64,000 nt of DNA from the NCBI RefSeq assembly GCF_021917145.1, contig NC_061081.1, forward strand, positions 73,942 through 137,941, given 5' to 3'. Position 1 is the first letter of the stretch; every line of letters starts with the position of its first letter. This DNA is from Hypomesus transpacificus. Taxonomy: Eukaryota; Chordata; Actinopteri; Osmeriformes; Osmeridae. Both the position numbers and the translations under genes were made by a program. This document shows positions 26,856-39,393 of this stretch, piece after piece. The notes below the pieces were generated by a model. That model saw only the letters and a list, made by a program, of their open reading frames with translations, made no database searches and was not told the origin of the DNA.

Positions 26856-28163
26856 GATTGTTTTGTATTAAATACTTTATTTCCAAGAGCATTGTACAAT
26901 TTGCAAAGTATGAAACAGGAAAATGGGCCTTAATTGGGCCAGAACATGAACTAGAAAACTTGAGACAAAGGGGGGAAAAAAGCAAAAAGAATACAAAATA
27001 CTCCCACATCTCTTTCCAGGCAAGACAGAGCTGAACTGAAGGTTCAAGTAGTGGGAACCCACTGGTTATAGTTCGGGACTCCACACACACAACTCGTCCC
27101 CTTGTGTGTGAACTGATAATTATATCAGACTGAGTAGTTGCTTGTTGATAAACCTCAGCCATCAGCTATACTCAGTGTGTGAGGCTCAAACACATTCAAA
27201 ATAAATAACAAACAAGTCATGTCCTGCTTCAATACAGACAACCACTTTTTACTACAAATATGCACACGCTGAGCTGATGGCTGTGGACAAGCAGACTGGC
27301 CATGTCCAGCACTAAGGCTCACTACAAGCAAATCAGTGGCAAAACTACACAAGTAAAAACTGTATCGTAAAATATTGTTTTGTAATGGCATGAATGAACG
27401 AGAAGTTTTAAAATCGGAATAAATAGGTACATGTTCCTCCAGTGCTTATTTGGATTCTGTTGAAAACCTCTATAACTTAAGAACATGAAAAAAGATGAGA
27501 AAACAACACTCATTACTGCAGAACTGTCGAACTCCCTTTCATATGTTAAAAAATAATAAAAAATCCCATCTAAAAAGAGGTAACCACGGAAACGTGAGGC
27601 GTGTTATTGTCTTGTCCGACAGTGTTGATATGAGCATGGCGCAGACACACAGGTAGCCACTAGGTAACTCAGGAAGCCTTTGTACTATCGAAGAGTGGCT
27701 CTCGGTGGTCACACAAGAGAGCCAGAGGGTGTTGGATTGGTAAACTCGTCTAATACCAACGGTATAAAAGAAAACTGATGTTGCTGTGCTGAGGAGAGGA
27801 AGACTGGTAGCAGGTGAAAGATGGGGAGGTTAGGATTGCCGTTAAGAGGAAAAGTGTGTGTGTGGGGGGGGGGCGGGGAGCGAGAGCTGGAGCTCATAGG
27901 GAGGACATGGAGGTGAAGGGTTGGGCTTTAGGGTAGCACTGATTCCCTTTACAGCTGACGTAGCCAGTGACAGGGTGAGGAACATGGGGGGGGGGATGTT
28001 CGTCAGAGGGAAGCTGTACCCAAGTCGTGAGGACTCCAGGTCGGTTGGAGGGATTGCATGCTGTTTGAGGATGGGGGAGTTACCTCACTCTCGCAGAGGA
28101 GGGCAAACAGAGGAACGAGAGGGAAAAAGGACTAGAGCGTAGGCGTTGGGTGTTCCATCTTCC
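26856..28163 (-). other. clgn: clgn 3'UTR
   Basis: On the minus strand this follows the clgn stop. A minus-strand AATAAA lies at 26876-26881, with cleavage expected just below it, within tens of bases of the scoc 3' end. No other gene is seen. Confidence 0.6.
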
Positions 28164-31100
28164 TTAGTCTTTCCGTACCTTCCTCTTCCTCACAGACTGT
28201 TTGTGCCCGTCCCCAGCCCTATGGCCCCCCTCATCAGCACCCTTCATCTGGGAAGAATAGCATGAGAGGAAGAAAGGTGATATTGAACCATAGTGAGGAG
28301 GGTGCGATGGGATGCATGACATCAACGCAAAAAAATTCAAAAATTATATTCTGTGGTAAAACCCAAACACTAACCTCATCATCGGATGCAGGTTCATTGG
28401 ACTTGCTCTCTTCCTCTTCCTCCTCCTCTTCCTCTTCCCCATCCTCTCCCTCAGGACTGTCCCCAGCCGCCCCTCCGCTCTCCTCCTCGGGGTTCTCCAC
28501 CTCCGCTGCAAGAAGCGAGTGAGGGTGAGCAAACTACGCATGACTTCCCAGCTACGATGTGGTTTGAAACCAGTCCGGAAGCCATTTTCAGAAGTCATGA
28601 CTTTGATGGGGATGATATCTGAAACCTTTTTTCCTCTCTCACCTGCAAGTTCTGAACTGTCAGGTGCTTTGGCCTCCCCATCCTGGACCACCTTTTCCTC
28701 TTCTTCTTCCTCCTCCTCTTCTTCCTCCTCCTCCTCCTCTTCCTCCTCCACCTCAGCCCGAGGGGGATCCACCTTCTTGTACACGTAATCGTCATCGGAC
28801 TTCTGGAGAAGCAAAAAGTGAACTTTACATTTTTCTTCCTTGATGATGAATAATGGAATTGTGAACGCGTGCGTCTGTGTAAACCATAGTCTAACAGAAA
28901 GAAGCAGTCTTATAACAGCACTACTGTAAGGTAGAGTGTGTGTGTGTGTACCTTGGGCCAGCAGAAAAGCACAGCCAATCCTATGGGCAGCCCCACAGTC
29001 AGGATATAGACCACCCAGAGCCAGGGTCTCTCCTCTGCAGCCAGGGTCAGCTGGGCAAACACGCCAGGCTGGACAGAAGGACAGATGAAGGAGGGAGGGA
29101 TAGAGAGGAGACAGACAGTTCAACAATTTAGCTAACCAGAAATGCACAAATGGTGTGCAGCTTTAAATTGAGCCTCTGTGTATCTGTTGGGATACATGTG
29201 GTTACTGCATAATACAGTGTGTCTCTCCACCTCGTTGGCGCTGGCAACCAGCTTCTTGAGCCCCCAGCTGTCAGAGGCCCAGCGGTCGGCCACTTCCTTG
29301 TGGGAGGTGATGATGAAGTTGTCAAAGTAGATGTCCGAAGTCATGGACCACAGCTCCAAGCCCACGGCCCTGAAGGCGGCCATCTGGAACGGGTGCAGGT
29401 CCTCGAAGAAGTCCGGGTTGGGGATCTTACGAGGGCTCCACACACCCTGAGATGGGAGGGTGGAGGGTTCACAGGTATGTTTGAAAGTAGATGCAGTGAA
29501 ACAGGACCAGAAAACACCTTCTTGTGAACACATAGGTCATAGAGGTTCATGTATGAGTGCACTAGTTACATTTTATAAGAAGGAACAATTGACAGAAGAG
29601 GTAATGGAGAGAGGACCGGAGGGACATGTTCTCCCCCGAGCTACCAACCTGATAGTTGAGGTTTTCCACTAGAGGGGCCTTCCACTTTCCCTTGTACAGG
29701 GGGTTGTTCACCATGGGGGGTTTCCAATCCCCACATCCAGGAGCGGTCTCACATGCTGGGTTAGGAACCTGGGGGGCCTCCCATACGCCATCCATCTCCT
29801 CATCCCTGCAGAGAGAGGGAGGGAGGGGGGGAGAGAGAGAGGGGAGGCTCAGTCCTTTGATCGTTTCAAGGTTTATATGTCTGCATGCGTGCGTGTGCCT
29901 GGGTATCTACCAATCGTCTGGCTTCTCCGCGCTGGGGTCAGGCACAAACTCAGGCTCCTCGTCCAGCCAGCCTTCTGGCTTCACAGCGTCGGGGTCCTCC
30001 ACCTTGGCAGGAGCGTCCTCATCCCTAAAATCACATGGATGACAATCAGACAGCCCTCCATGGCACAAACAGCCTCAGCCATGCCATGCTACATCACTGA
30101 TTACCTCAGAATGGAAGTAGCAACAAGAAAGAGTATTGAAAGAAGTAAAGAAAGAAGGAAGGAAAGAGGTTAAGATGAAGGAAAGAAGGAAAAATGTACT
30201 GTGATAGAACGCTAGCCCTCTCCCAGCACCCGCCGAGCGTGGCCCCCTCTCCTCTCCTCACCAGTCTTCAGGTTTGACGGCCTCAGGGTCAGGGATCTTG
30301 GCCCTCTCATCCCAGTCCTCGGGTTTGGAGTCGTTGGGGTCGTCGATCTCCTTGGCTGGGTTGACGGGAGGGATGACGTCGTGCAGCAGGTTGCCCCGGC
30401 CCACGCTGGATTGGTCGATGAACATCTCATAGCTGTTGTCAGGGTTCAGGACTAAGGGAGAGGCAAGAGAGGAGGAGAAGAATATGAAGGATGGTCGGTT
30501 TATGTACAGTAAATAGTAGAAAATGTTGGTGGGGACTATTAAACATGCACAAGCTTTAACCTTTCAAACAGCCTCATGACCATGAAAAAGCATTTTGATG
30601 TCATATCTACATCTTCACCTTTTAAGATAGAAGCACATACACACATTCTAATCCCTCACAACCATATACCCTATATTCCCTTCCGGCGCATTCCGTGCCC
30701 TTCCTCACCCAGGGTGTAGAGGTGGGTCTTCTTGTCGGTGTAGAACTTCTTGAGGTCCACGTCGGCCCTCTTGGCATGCTTCTCCTCCAGGTCCTTGTTC
30801 AGGGGGTTCTGGTGGCGGAAGATGAAGTGGAGCTTGTAGTCCTCACCGCACTTGTCAGGTCCGAACATGATGCTGTAGGGCGTCCTGTCGTGGAACTGCT
30901 CCTGCAACATTGGCATGGCATGAATGTTTTTTCACAGGTAAATAAGAGTTAGTAGATTGTGATGCATCATGAAGGTGAGGTAGATGTTGAAGATGATGCC
31001 GATCATGACTTACCAGATCCAAATGGTCGGAGTCTGATAGAAGTTTGATGTAGGCTCCGCCACAGTCAATCCCATCCTGGAAGTTCACCTCATACCTGAG

Positions 31101-32665
31101 AAGATAGTAGAGAGTAAAGTGATTTACTACACCCTTCCGGTCGTCCTCCTTAGGTTCATAAGTCGGATCGCAATGTGTCATTTCAGTAGGAAAGTGGAAT
31201 CAGCAGTAGGCGTTAAATGTTTGACTGATATCAGAACACCACTGTGTGTAAACTGTTTTGGAAAACAGTCGCTTCTACCCTTTGGAGTGTGCAAAATGTA
31301 CTGTGTGTGTGTGTGTGTGGGGATGTCCTGCCATCATGTCCTGCCATCATGTGTGTTATTTTCTGTGTTATTTTGTCACAATGAACAACCTGAGATAATA
31401 TGGAGATGTCTGCTCTTTTCTAGCTTACAGAGGGGATACACATTATATCAGGTGTAAATGGCCTAATATGTGTATCCCCTCTTGTAAATTTTGCTAAAAA
31501 ACTTTTTTCACCCTCTCCGAAAATACCTTTCGAAATTTTAATAGAACGTTTTTCCCCCAAATTAGTTTGTTGTAGCATTTTTTTCAAAATCAAAATCATT
31601 TCTTCCTCAATCATATATAGCAATATTTCGCCCAGCCCTAATTGTCCATAAATAAAATAGCAGAGTGAAAGTGGATAGGCGATGACTCACTGGACGACGA
31701 GCGCGTCGTCCTCGAAGACAAAAGGTTTGTTGAGCAGGGCAGAGATGGCGTGGTGTTTGGCCCGGGACTTGAGCACCAGCCCCAGGTCCCCTGGCACCTT
31801 GTTCTCCTTCAGCTGCTCCACTGACCACTTGCCTGGCAGAGAAGACAGGAGATTAGGAGGAGAAGGGACACTCTCTCTGGCTCCCACTCACATCCAGAGA
31901 GAAAGATCAACACAACCATGGTCAGCGCCAACCTCTCATACTTCTATCGTCACTTACCATCATATTTTGCTATCTCATCATCTGCATCCTCCTTCATTGT
32001 CTTTGACACCTGCCAACTGCAGAGGTCAACAGTTTCTTTATCCAATGACAATTTAAAAGGCGGTAGTTATGTCAGATGGCTTTAAACAGAATAAATCTCT
32101 CTCCAAGGCCACTCATGTAATGAAGTAACATCAATACCTGTCAAGTGAGCCGTCATCAAACGTTTCGGCAAAGTAGACCTCCCCAGTAGGAACTGGTGTC
32201 TTGTACGTGACCTGAAGGGTTCAATCATTGGATGACATTATTAGCATAACAGGTTTAGTTAAACCAACTATCCCTTTACACTTCTAAATGAACCCCAACA
32301 GCTAATTAATTAGTTATTACAAAATGTGATGAGATGCTCATCAATGCAAAACTTGATCCCAACCAAGTCAGCATCCAAACAGCAAACACTTATTCATCCC
32401 CCCGGCAACACACAAACACTTCCTGTGTGGGTCCATCCCGTGACGTTCGACTGACCTGGAAGGAGACATTGGCATCCACTCCGGCCTCCTCGTCAGCCTC
32501 TGACTCGGCAGAGTTGCTATCCTCCACCAGGCCCTCGTCTTCCTCCACCAGGCCCTCGTCCTCCTCCCCCAGTAGCTCGTCCTCCTCTTCCTGCTGGGCC
32601 TCAATCGGTGACAGGAGCAGGCAGGACAGGAGCAGCACAAGCACCCAGCTCCACCACAACTTCAT
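28164..32665 (-). CDS. clgn: Calmegin, ER lectin chaperone of the calnexin family
   Basis: Calmegin is a membrane-bound, calcium-binding chaperone that retains monoglucosylated glycoproteins in the ER; in mammals it is testis-specific and needed for sperm surface proteins. Fourteen coding exons (minus strand): 32456-32665, 32138-32211, 31958-32016, 31691-31832, 31014-31095, 30709-30901, 30262-30451, 29911-30024, 29649-29805, 29231-29446, 28952-29068, 28643-28802, 28375-28505, 28164-28247; 642 residues. Visible: signal peptide ([18 protein letters not shown]), acidic N-terminal stretch, lectin domain with [19 protein letters not shown] and [20 protein letters not shown]-domain with four KPEDWDE-type and four GxWxxPxxxNPxY-type repeats, one membrane helix near residue 494, a Glu-rich cytosolic tail and a basic end ([10 protein letters not shown]). 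That end and the scoc neighbour favour calmegin over calnexin. The ATG abuts a CTTTCAG acceptor, so a noncoding exon must lie upstream. Confidence 0.93.
28683..28755 (-). repeat. clgn: GAG/GAA triplet run in clgn coding exon
   Basis: On the coding strand this is a run of about 22 Glu codons, mixed GAG and GAA, in the cytosolic tail. A shorter Glu run is encoded in the next exon near 28410-28445. Such runs commonly vary in length between alleles. Confidence 0.8.
31430..31481. repeat. Perfect inverted repeat in clgn intron
   Basis: GAGGGGATACACAT at 31430-31443 is exactly complementary to ATGTGTATCCCCTC at 31468-31481. The pairing extends outward into TTACA/TGTAA with one extra base on the right. 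The loop is about 24 bases. It lies in the intron between the exons at 31014-31095 and 31691-31832. Confidence 0.75.
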
Positions 32666-32968
32666 CTGAAAGGTCATCAGAGAGGAAGGGATGGAAGGAG
32701 TGGTGATAGAAGAAGGAATGGATGGGTAGGGGACGGGCGTGGTCAGGGTAAAAAGAAGGGGGGAGGAATGAAAAGGAGGGAGGGGAGGATGTGGAGAGCG
32801 ACAGAGGTGGAAGGAGCGATAGACAGACAGTTTGGAGGAGTTGGAGGTGGGGAGTGAGACCCATGAGGAGACAGTTGATGGAGGGTAGAAAGAGGAGGTG
32901 CCGTAAAAGACGAAGATATAAATAGGCAGGAGAGCGTCAGAGGTAGGGGAGGATAAAAGGAGAGGGGC

Positions 32969-32994
32969 GGGGGGGGGGGGGGGGGGGGGGGGGG
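32969..32994. repeat. Poly-G homopolymer
   Basis: About 26 consecutive G, upstream of the clgn coding start in its probable first intron. Confidence 0.9.
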
Positions 32995-34675
32995 TCAATT
33001 GTTTAGTCTGTCCTCAAGTTAAGGCAACACCCTAATCTTTCCATATCCCATGAGATAAAACCATCTTACTATTCCTTCCTCTTTACAGTCGTGAGTGGTA
33101 ACCACATTAGTGGATACTGATGGCTTTTGATAAGTATCCTCCCTTATATTGCTAGTGGAAAAAAAGAGCTTCCAACCACAAACAGTAAGGTTTCGCTTTG
33201 GAACACCGACATGTCGAATAGGATATTATGAACATAGGACTGCAGTAAGTAGATAGGGTTCGTACATTATTTCAATTACTTTCCCTGTATTCTTATCAGG
33301 TGTCATCTGTTATCTTAAGGAATTGACATGTCACAGGGAAGGTTGTAACAATTAAGATTGAAATAGCTATTTATGCTCATTCGCTTAGCTTTAGAAGTGC
33401 ATTTCAGAGTTGGATGGGTAAGGGTGGCCAACCATACATGGAATCAATGGCCTGCTTAGCATTTTATCATTTTCCGAGATGTTAACACCAGGGAAACGGG
33501 GTTTTCATCAACCTACAGCTGCTGTGTAAGCTATCCGCCATGCTATCCCGAACAACCTATGTGTCTAATCTAGCTGTACGAATACGTTACTGGAACATTC
33601 TGCATCACAAATACGTGTGCATGGTGTAACTAGACTAGCTGTAACTTAGCACAGGCTTTAGCAAATGCCAGATAAACTGGCCGGTTTCTGCTTTATACAA
33701 GCTCAACTGGGTCAGCTTTTCTGGGTGGTACTATTAAAAGGAATACCAACCGCTGTTGAATTGGTACGGGACGTCCTCACCAGCACCTCATCATGAGCAA
33801 CCCTTCCCCTCTGATAAAGGCGCGACAATCGCGCCTTTCCAGCGCAAAAGACTAGCTAGGAGGTCCCTACTGTAAAGTAGCTGGCCTATAACAAGCTTGA
33901 ATTTTTTTTAAGCTATAGGCTACCTTATAGCTGTAAAAGTCCAGAACATGAAATCTAGCTAGTGCTAGCTAAAGTAGTCAAGGAACACACTGAAAACGAA
34001 TCATCACATAATGCAGCTAGCTAGTTAGCTAACAAGCTATTATTAAGCTACATAGAGGTTAGCTTATGCTAGTTAGCTTGCTAACACAACGCGAATGATG
34101 ATGGAGCATGTTGGGGGAATGAATGGGTGAAAGCAAACTAACCTTGTCAAATTGTGAAAGTACTCAAACTATGCAAGGCCTTTTCTGGTAATATTCTTTG
34201 GTAATATTTTCCAACGACAATCTTCACTGCGTATTGACCCACTTTGAGTGGGGGGGGAAACAGTTACCAAGCTAGGCCTGATGGTTACTGAGGGTTGAAG
34301 ACCCTCGATGATGACAGCAAGTGGCAAGTGGTTGGCGATTTCAGCGCACTGCGAACTGCGCAAGACCCTAAAGAGAATTTCAAAATAAACGTTCTCACCA
34401 TGAACTGAATTTCGTCCTAGTCATCCACATTCTTTTCATCCTCCCTGATGTATTTTTACATGATCAGATATAGTATATTTGTAAAAAAAATGATATAGGA
34501 TTGCCTTGTCGCTTTCATAAAAATAATGTTTCATCTTGATATCAATAAAACATGTTCAAGACCTTTAGTTTGACAATTTCTCCCACCAGGCGGAGTTCAC
34601 ATGTGTTGATAATTCATGGTGGACACACGTTTGGCACCGAGCGTTTAACATATCTGCAACCTTTTGAGAGCCACA
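32995..34675. promoter_or_regulatory. Head-to-head clgn/exosc9 upstream region
   Basis: clgn reads leftward and exosc9 rightward from this interval. The clgn noncoding first exon should lie here. Two plausible minus-strand donors are AAG|GTTAGT, with exon end at 34143, and CTG|GTGAGG, with exon end at 33781; I cannot choose between them. The exosc9 start codon is at the right edge. Several AGCTAGC-rich stretches occur at 33940-34090. No coding frame was supported. Confidence 0.5.
33816..33838. promoter_or_regulatory. Perfect 10-bp palindrome with 3-base loop
   Basis: AAAGGCGCGA, CAA, TCGCGCCTTT. It sits among GC-rich sequence in the clgn/exosc9 intergenic region. It could be a regulatory site or a hairpin in the clgn leader; function unknown. 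Confidence 0.5.
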
Positions 34676-37655
34676 ATGAAAGAAACACCGTTGTCAAATT
34701 GTGAGCGACAGTTCCTTTTGAAAGCCATTGAAGAGAAGAAGGTAAGTTGCTATGTTTAGGGTACGTACTGAATGTATGGTGTACCACTTGCGTGCTAGCT
34801 AATAGCTTGCACAAAGCACGAAGTTATGCACATCACAAAGTACTTCTATTTAGTAACAAATCAAATTGTCACTGAATTTACGTGAACCATTTACCATTAT
34901 CTCTAGCGCCTGGATGGAAGACAGACCTATGACTATAGAACTATAAAGATATCCTTCGGCACTGACTATGGATGTTGCTTTGTTGATCTTGGGAAGACGA
35001 GGTGAGATTTTAAGCCACATGTTTCCATTAGAATCGCTACTCAAATGTAAGTTAATTCCTTTGTTATACGAATTTGTTAATTTCAGAGTTATGACACAAG
35101 TCTCCTGTGAGCTCGTCGTCCCGAAAGACAACCGACCATCGGACGGGATAATGTTTTTCAACGTAGAGCTATCACCTATGGCGTCGCCTGGTTTTGAAGT
35201 TGGCAGGTACATTTACTTAAGTAGATTGCACCCACGCATAAACTTAACACCACCATCACAGTTAAAAATGAGTATTATCATTGTTTTCTTTCTACAGGCA
35301 TTCCGAACTGCTGGTGAAGTTGAACAGACAACTGGAGAGATGTCTGAGGAACTCTAAATGCTTTGATACAGAGTCTTTATGTGTGGTGTCTGGTGAGAAG
35401 GTAGGTTCAGTCAGGGGCAGAGATTTGTTTCCAAAGGTGAGTGGGATGGGAATTTATAACAGAGGATGTGGTCATTAAATATAATGTTCTTAAAAAAGGG
35501 TGTATGTGAGACGTGTTCCACCCACGTGTTATGAAACCAATGCCCCTGAGCTGTGTAATTTATAGTGCATGTGTAAGTCTATTTTTTATTCCCCTTACGG
35601 TAGCTCGTACCGAATCTATGTCTGCCTCGGTAACTGTGTGTTTGTTTTCTTGCCAGGTGTGGCAGATAAGGGTTGATGTTCATGTCCTGAACCACGACGG
35701 CAACCTGATGGATGCGGCTAGCTTGGCCGCCATCACTGCTCTTTCCCACTTCAGACGGCCTGACGTTGGTATCCATGGAGAGGAGGTCACTGTGGTGAGG
35801 ACCCCTTTGTGGTCATCAGCTGCTGTAGAAACAAAGACAATGTTGCATTTTCGGTGCAGGTGTGTGTTTGTCAATGACCGTAGTGTTGGGGGTGGGTTTG
35901 TTTTGTGTGTGGGTTTGTTTTGTGTGTGTGTATTTGTTTTGTGTGTGTGTGTGTGCAGTACGGTTCAGAGGAGAGAGACCTCATCCCTCTCAGCATCTAC
36001 CACATGCCAATCTGCGTTAGCTTCTCTTTCTTCCAACAAGGGTAAGCCCCCTAGCTCCTCATCTGTCAGACACTAACAGCTATCATGGATCTCTCTGACT
36101 TAACATGCGTGCACACACACTGACACACACCGGTATGTGCCCAGGACCTACCTGTTGGTGGATCCGTGTGAGAGGGAGGAGCGTGTGATGGATGGCCTGC
36201 TGATGATCGCCATGAACAAGCACAGAGAGATTTGTTCCATCCAGTCCAGCGGGGGCATCATGCTGCTCAAAGAACAGGTGGGAGGGAGGGACAGTTAGAA
36301 AGTGGGAAGTGGAGGAAGGAGACGTGGAGATGGATGGACGGAGATATTAAAGAACCTCTTTTGGCTCAAAATGGCTTCCGGGGATGGTCACATCTACATA
36401 TTTTTAGATTGCCACTAGCCGCCATTTCGGCTGAGAGTTGTAATCATGCATTCGTTGTCTTCAGGTGCTGAGGTGCAGCAAGATCGCCAGTGTTAAAGTT
36501 ACAGAAATCACCGAGCTCATTCACAAAGCCCTGGAAAACGACAAGAAAGCCAGGTAGGATGGAAAGAGGTTTTCTAGACTTTGAATCCAAATAATGATCT
36601 GTGTTGTCTTTTTGGAAAAAACATCCAAACGATTGTAATGAAGTAATCTAGTAGCGGCAAACTTTTTATATACACATATAAAACATATACTGTGGACATG
36701 TTCTGCCCTTCCAGGAAAGAAGGCAGTAGGTGTGGCTTCGCAGAGTCTATGCCACGAGAGCGAATCACCGTGCTGAAAAAGAAGGAGACGCCGGTGGAAA
36801 CGATGAACATCAAAGAGAAAGCCAAAGAGATCATCCAGAGAGCAGAGCCCCCGTCCCAATTGTATCCTCCCCACAATAAGTTAAAGTCACCAGTCTGGGG
36901 CATGATCAAAAGGATGAAATGCCACACACACACACACACACACAAAATGAATTAATACGAATGCTTGCTGATCTGGGAGATGAGGTTTGAGACCTAAAAC
37001 AGAGGAGAAAAAGTCTCTCTCAGATTCAGCTTTATATCTCCCAGATCCATCTTCATGTTTCTTTACGTCTCCCTTGTCCTTAACCGTTGGTCTGTCAGGG
37101 TGTCGTCTCCTGTGCTGCCGGCCCCAGGCACAGGCCAGGTGGGCGAAGGGCTCCAGAACAGCTGGGGTCTGGAGGAAGACGAGGACGAGGATGAAGATCA
37201 GGGCGATATAGTGATGTTGGAAAAGCGTGGGAGGACAGGTATGGGAGAGACTAGCTGTGGTTTAAGAGTGAGATGGATGAATGGATCTGGAGAAATAGTC
37301 ATTCAAGGTGAGTTTGTCTATTCTGAGACTGATTTCCTGTTTCCATTTCTCAAGTGGATGTTGTGGTCATATCGGATAGCGAGGAGGAGGAAGTGGTCAT
37401 GCTTAACCAGGAAACATCAGAGCCGGCTCCCAAATAAGTACTTGAGTTGTCATCTAGTATTTTGTTTTGCAGTTTCACTTACATCATTCTACCACTAAGG
37501 GGCACCGCATGAATAATAAAATGCAAGTCATGGACTGGGATTTGAAAGTCATTATTTGTACTTCCCTCAGGATTAAAGGGTCTGCCATGAAGAAAACAAC
37601 AAGGTCCGGCAGTGAGACACCAGCCCAGATTCCTCTCGAAACTTCCTCAGTCTGA
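34676..37655 (+). CDS. exosc9: Exosome complex component RRP45 (EXOSC9), with altered last donor
   Basis: EXOSC9 is one of six RNase PH-like ring subunits of the 9-subunit RNA exosome (nucleus and cytoplasm); it is structural, not catalytic. Exons: 34676-34741, 34907-35001, 35087-35206, 35298-35400, 35657-35794, 35959-36041, 36145-36277, 36465-36553, 36715-36861, 37099-37238, 37355-37433 and 37571-37655. The start MKETPLSNCERQFLLKAIEEKK and blocks such as RLDGRQTYDYRTIKISFGTD, NHDGNLMDAASLAAI and QSSGGIMLLKEQVLRCSKIA match vertebrate EXOSC9. The acidic tail has an ISDSEEEEVVML motif resembling the SUMO-interacting region. Joined this way it is 425 residues, near the human 439. However, the final intron starts AT rather than GT (37434-37435); unspliced reading hits TAA at 37435-37437, giving 398 residues. 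An ATTAAA polyadenylation signal is at 37703-37708. Confidence 0.95.
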
Positions 37656-37714
37656 CAGATTATCTACATTTGTAAAATGTGCCATAAAATATATAACTCT
37701 TTATTAAAAGCTAC

Positions 37715-39393
37715 ATTTTCCAATGTCTGTCAGTTTCGATTTACATAGTGAGATCTATCAAGTTGTATGTGTGTATTAAGTGTCAATGTAATGCATCACT
37801 TAGCATTAATTAGCATTTTGCAGTGGTCAGACAGTATTGTAGCATTATGACATGGCCCAAAGGCAACTATTTATTTCAACATTAGTAAACCAGTATGTAC
37901 GGTATGCAGCTCAACACAGTTTTTTTGGAAGAACTTCCATGGCCACTAGGTAGCAGTGTTTGTGCTATACACCGACTATTCAAGAAGGCAGTTGACAGGA
38001 TAGATATTTGCGTTGTGTTGTCACAGAAGCAAGATACAATGAAATCCATAAATGTTACATTTAAATACACTGCAGCAGGAAGGAACCTAGTCTATTGTAC
38101 ACAGACAACAATCCTTTATATTATCACACTTATAACAACAAACATGTTAATCTACACGTAAAACACACCAACCACTGTACTGGGATGATATGTGTCTGCA
38201 AAAAAGCAAGGCACAAATTGAAGGCAGTTTTTGCGCTTAAACTAATAAACATTTCAATAACATGACAGACTTATGTAACTCACTTGGGTATACGTACATG
38301 GCATAAGTATTTTGATAAAAGACTATCTTTTCGCATCAAAGTTGAATACTGTAAAATTATACTAGCCATATTATTATGACAAGCTCAAATTTGACATGTA
38401 CCAAATAAACACAACATGCAAAGAACCTAACATCCACTCTGATTATATAGACAGAGATAAGTGCTTATTCAAGACAGCGCACAGCCAAAATTGACAAGAC
38501 ATTACAATTGTTGCCACAGGAGACCAACACAATAAGGTGTACAAAACATCCCTATCCCATTATAACATTGTCAATATCTTCCACCTTTGGTCCTGAAGAT
38601 CAAGTGTCAATAGTGATGATAAATAAATACATAAATAAATACATATACACTTTGAGATACTTGCCATTTGTCTATTTCATAGCAATTTTTTTAATTTTAA
38701 CTCTAGTGTTGTAAAACCAAGCAGATAATCTGCCGAAATGCAGATTATGCATTTAGCGTAAATCTTTTGAACAGTGTGAACAGACCAACAAGTCGTTTTG
38801 TTCTGTATACATTTGAAAAACTGCCAAGTCAGAGAACTATGTTAGCGCATGTAATGATATTGCGCGAGATGTAAGATAAATATCTTTGAATTATGTTAAA
38901 TGTTGTCATATGCTGAAGTAATCTGGAATAAAGAAATAACGGTGGGGTTCTCATGTCATTTAAGTGGGCCCTGAATTATTCTTTGGCAGATTCCAGACAC
39001 ATTCAAATTTAAATAAATAACAGTTCAGTCTGACACACACACCTGCAGTAGAAAACTGTCCACTATCATCATTGTTACTATGTTATTTTTCACCAAATTG
39101 AGGTTGGCTCAATGGTTCAGTCCAAATGATATATTCATATATGGGTAACAAAAGGACATTATGTATCTCCCCCCAGTCTGAAGACTACCATCGTGTGGGT
39201 GTGGGGGTGTGTGTGTGTGTGTGTGTGGAGGGGGGTTAGGGTTGGGGGGTCATACTTCTCTACTCATACCACCTCTCGCCATGCCAGTGTGCTTTGATAG
39301 GTGGCATCATTAATTTGAACAGCAATCAAAATAAGTAATACTAGAAACTAATTGTAGTATTATTAGGATTTTGCAAGGCGTGCTGTTAGGCAG
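37715..39393 (-). other. slc25a51: Probable slc25a51 3'UTR
   Basis: No coding content. A minus-strand AATAAA lies at 37870-37875, close to the exosc9 3' end at about 37725, so exosc9 and slc25a51 also converge tail to tail. Contains a short (TG)n array near 39197-39226 that would be transcribed. Confidence 0.45.

Noticed and set aside
28344..29147. 267-residue minus-strand frame
   Set aside because: It reads through a calmegin intron. Only the part that matches the exon at 28643-28802 is real, and the true product needs splicing on both sides.
32390..32998. 202-residue minus-strand frame beginning MTPPPPP
   Set aside because: The upstream part is translated poly-G and intron sequence. Calmegin starts at the internal MKLWW directly after an acceptor, and the frame leaves the exon at a GT donor.
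35513..36076. 187-residue plus-strand frame
   Set aside because: It contains the exosc9 exon at 35657-35794 but runs into introns on both sides and reads the next exon in the wrong frame.
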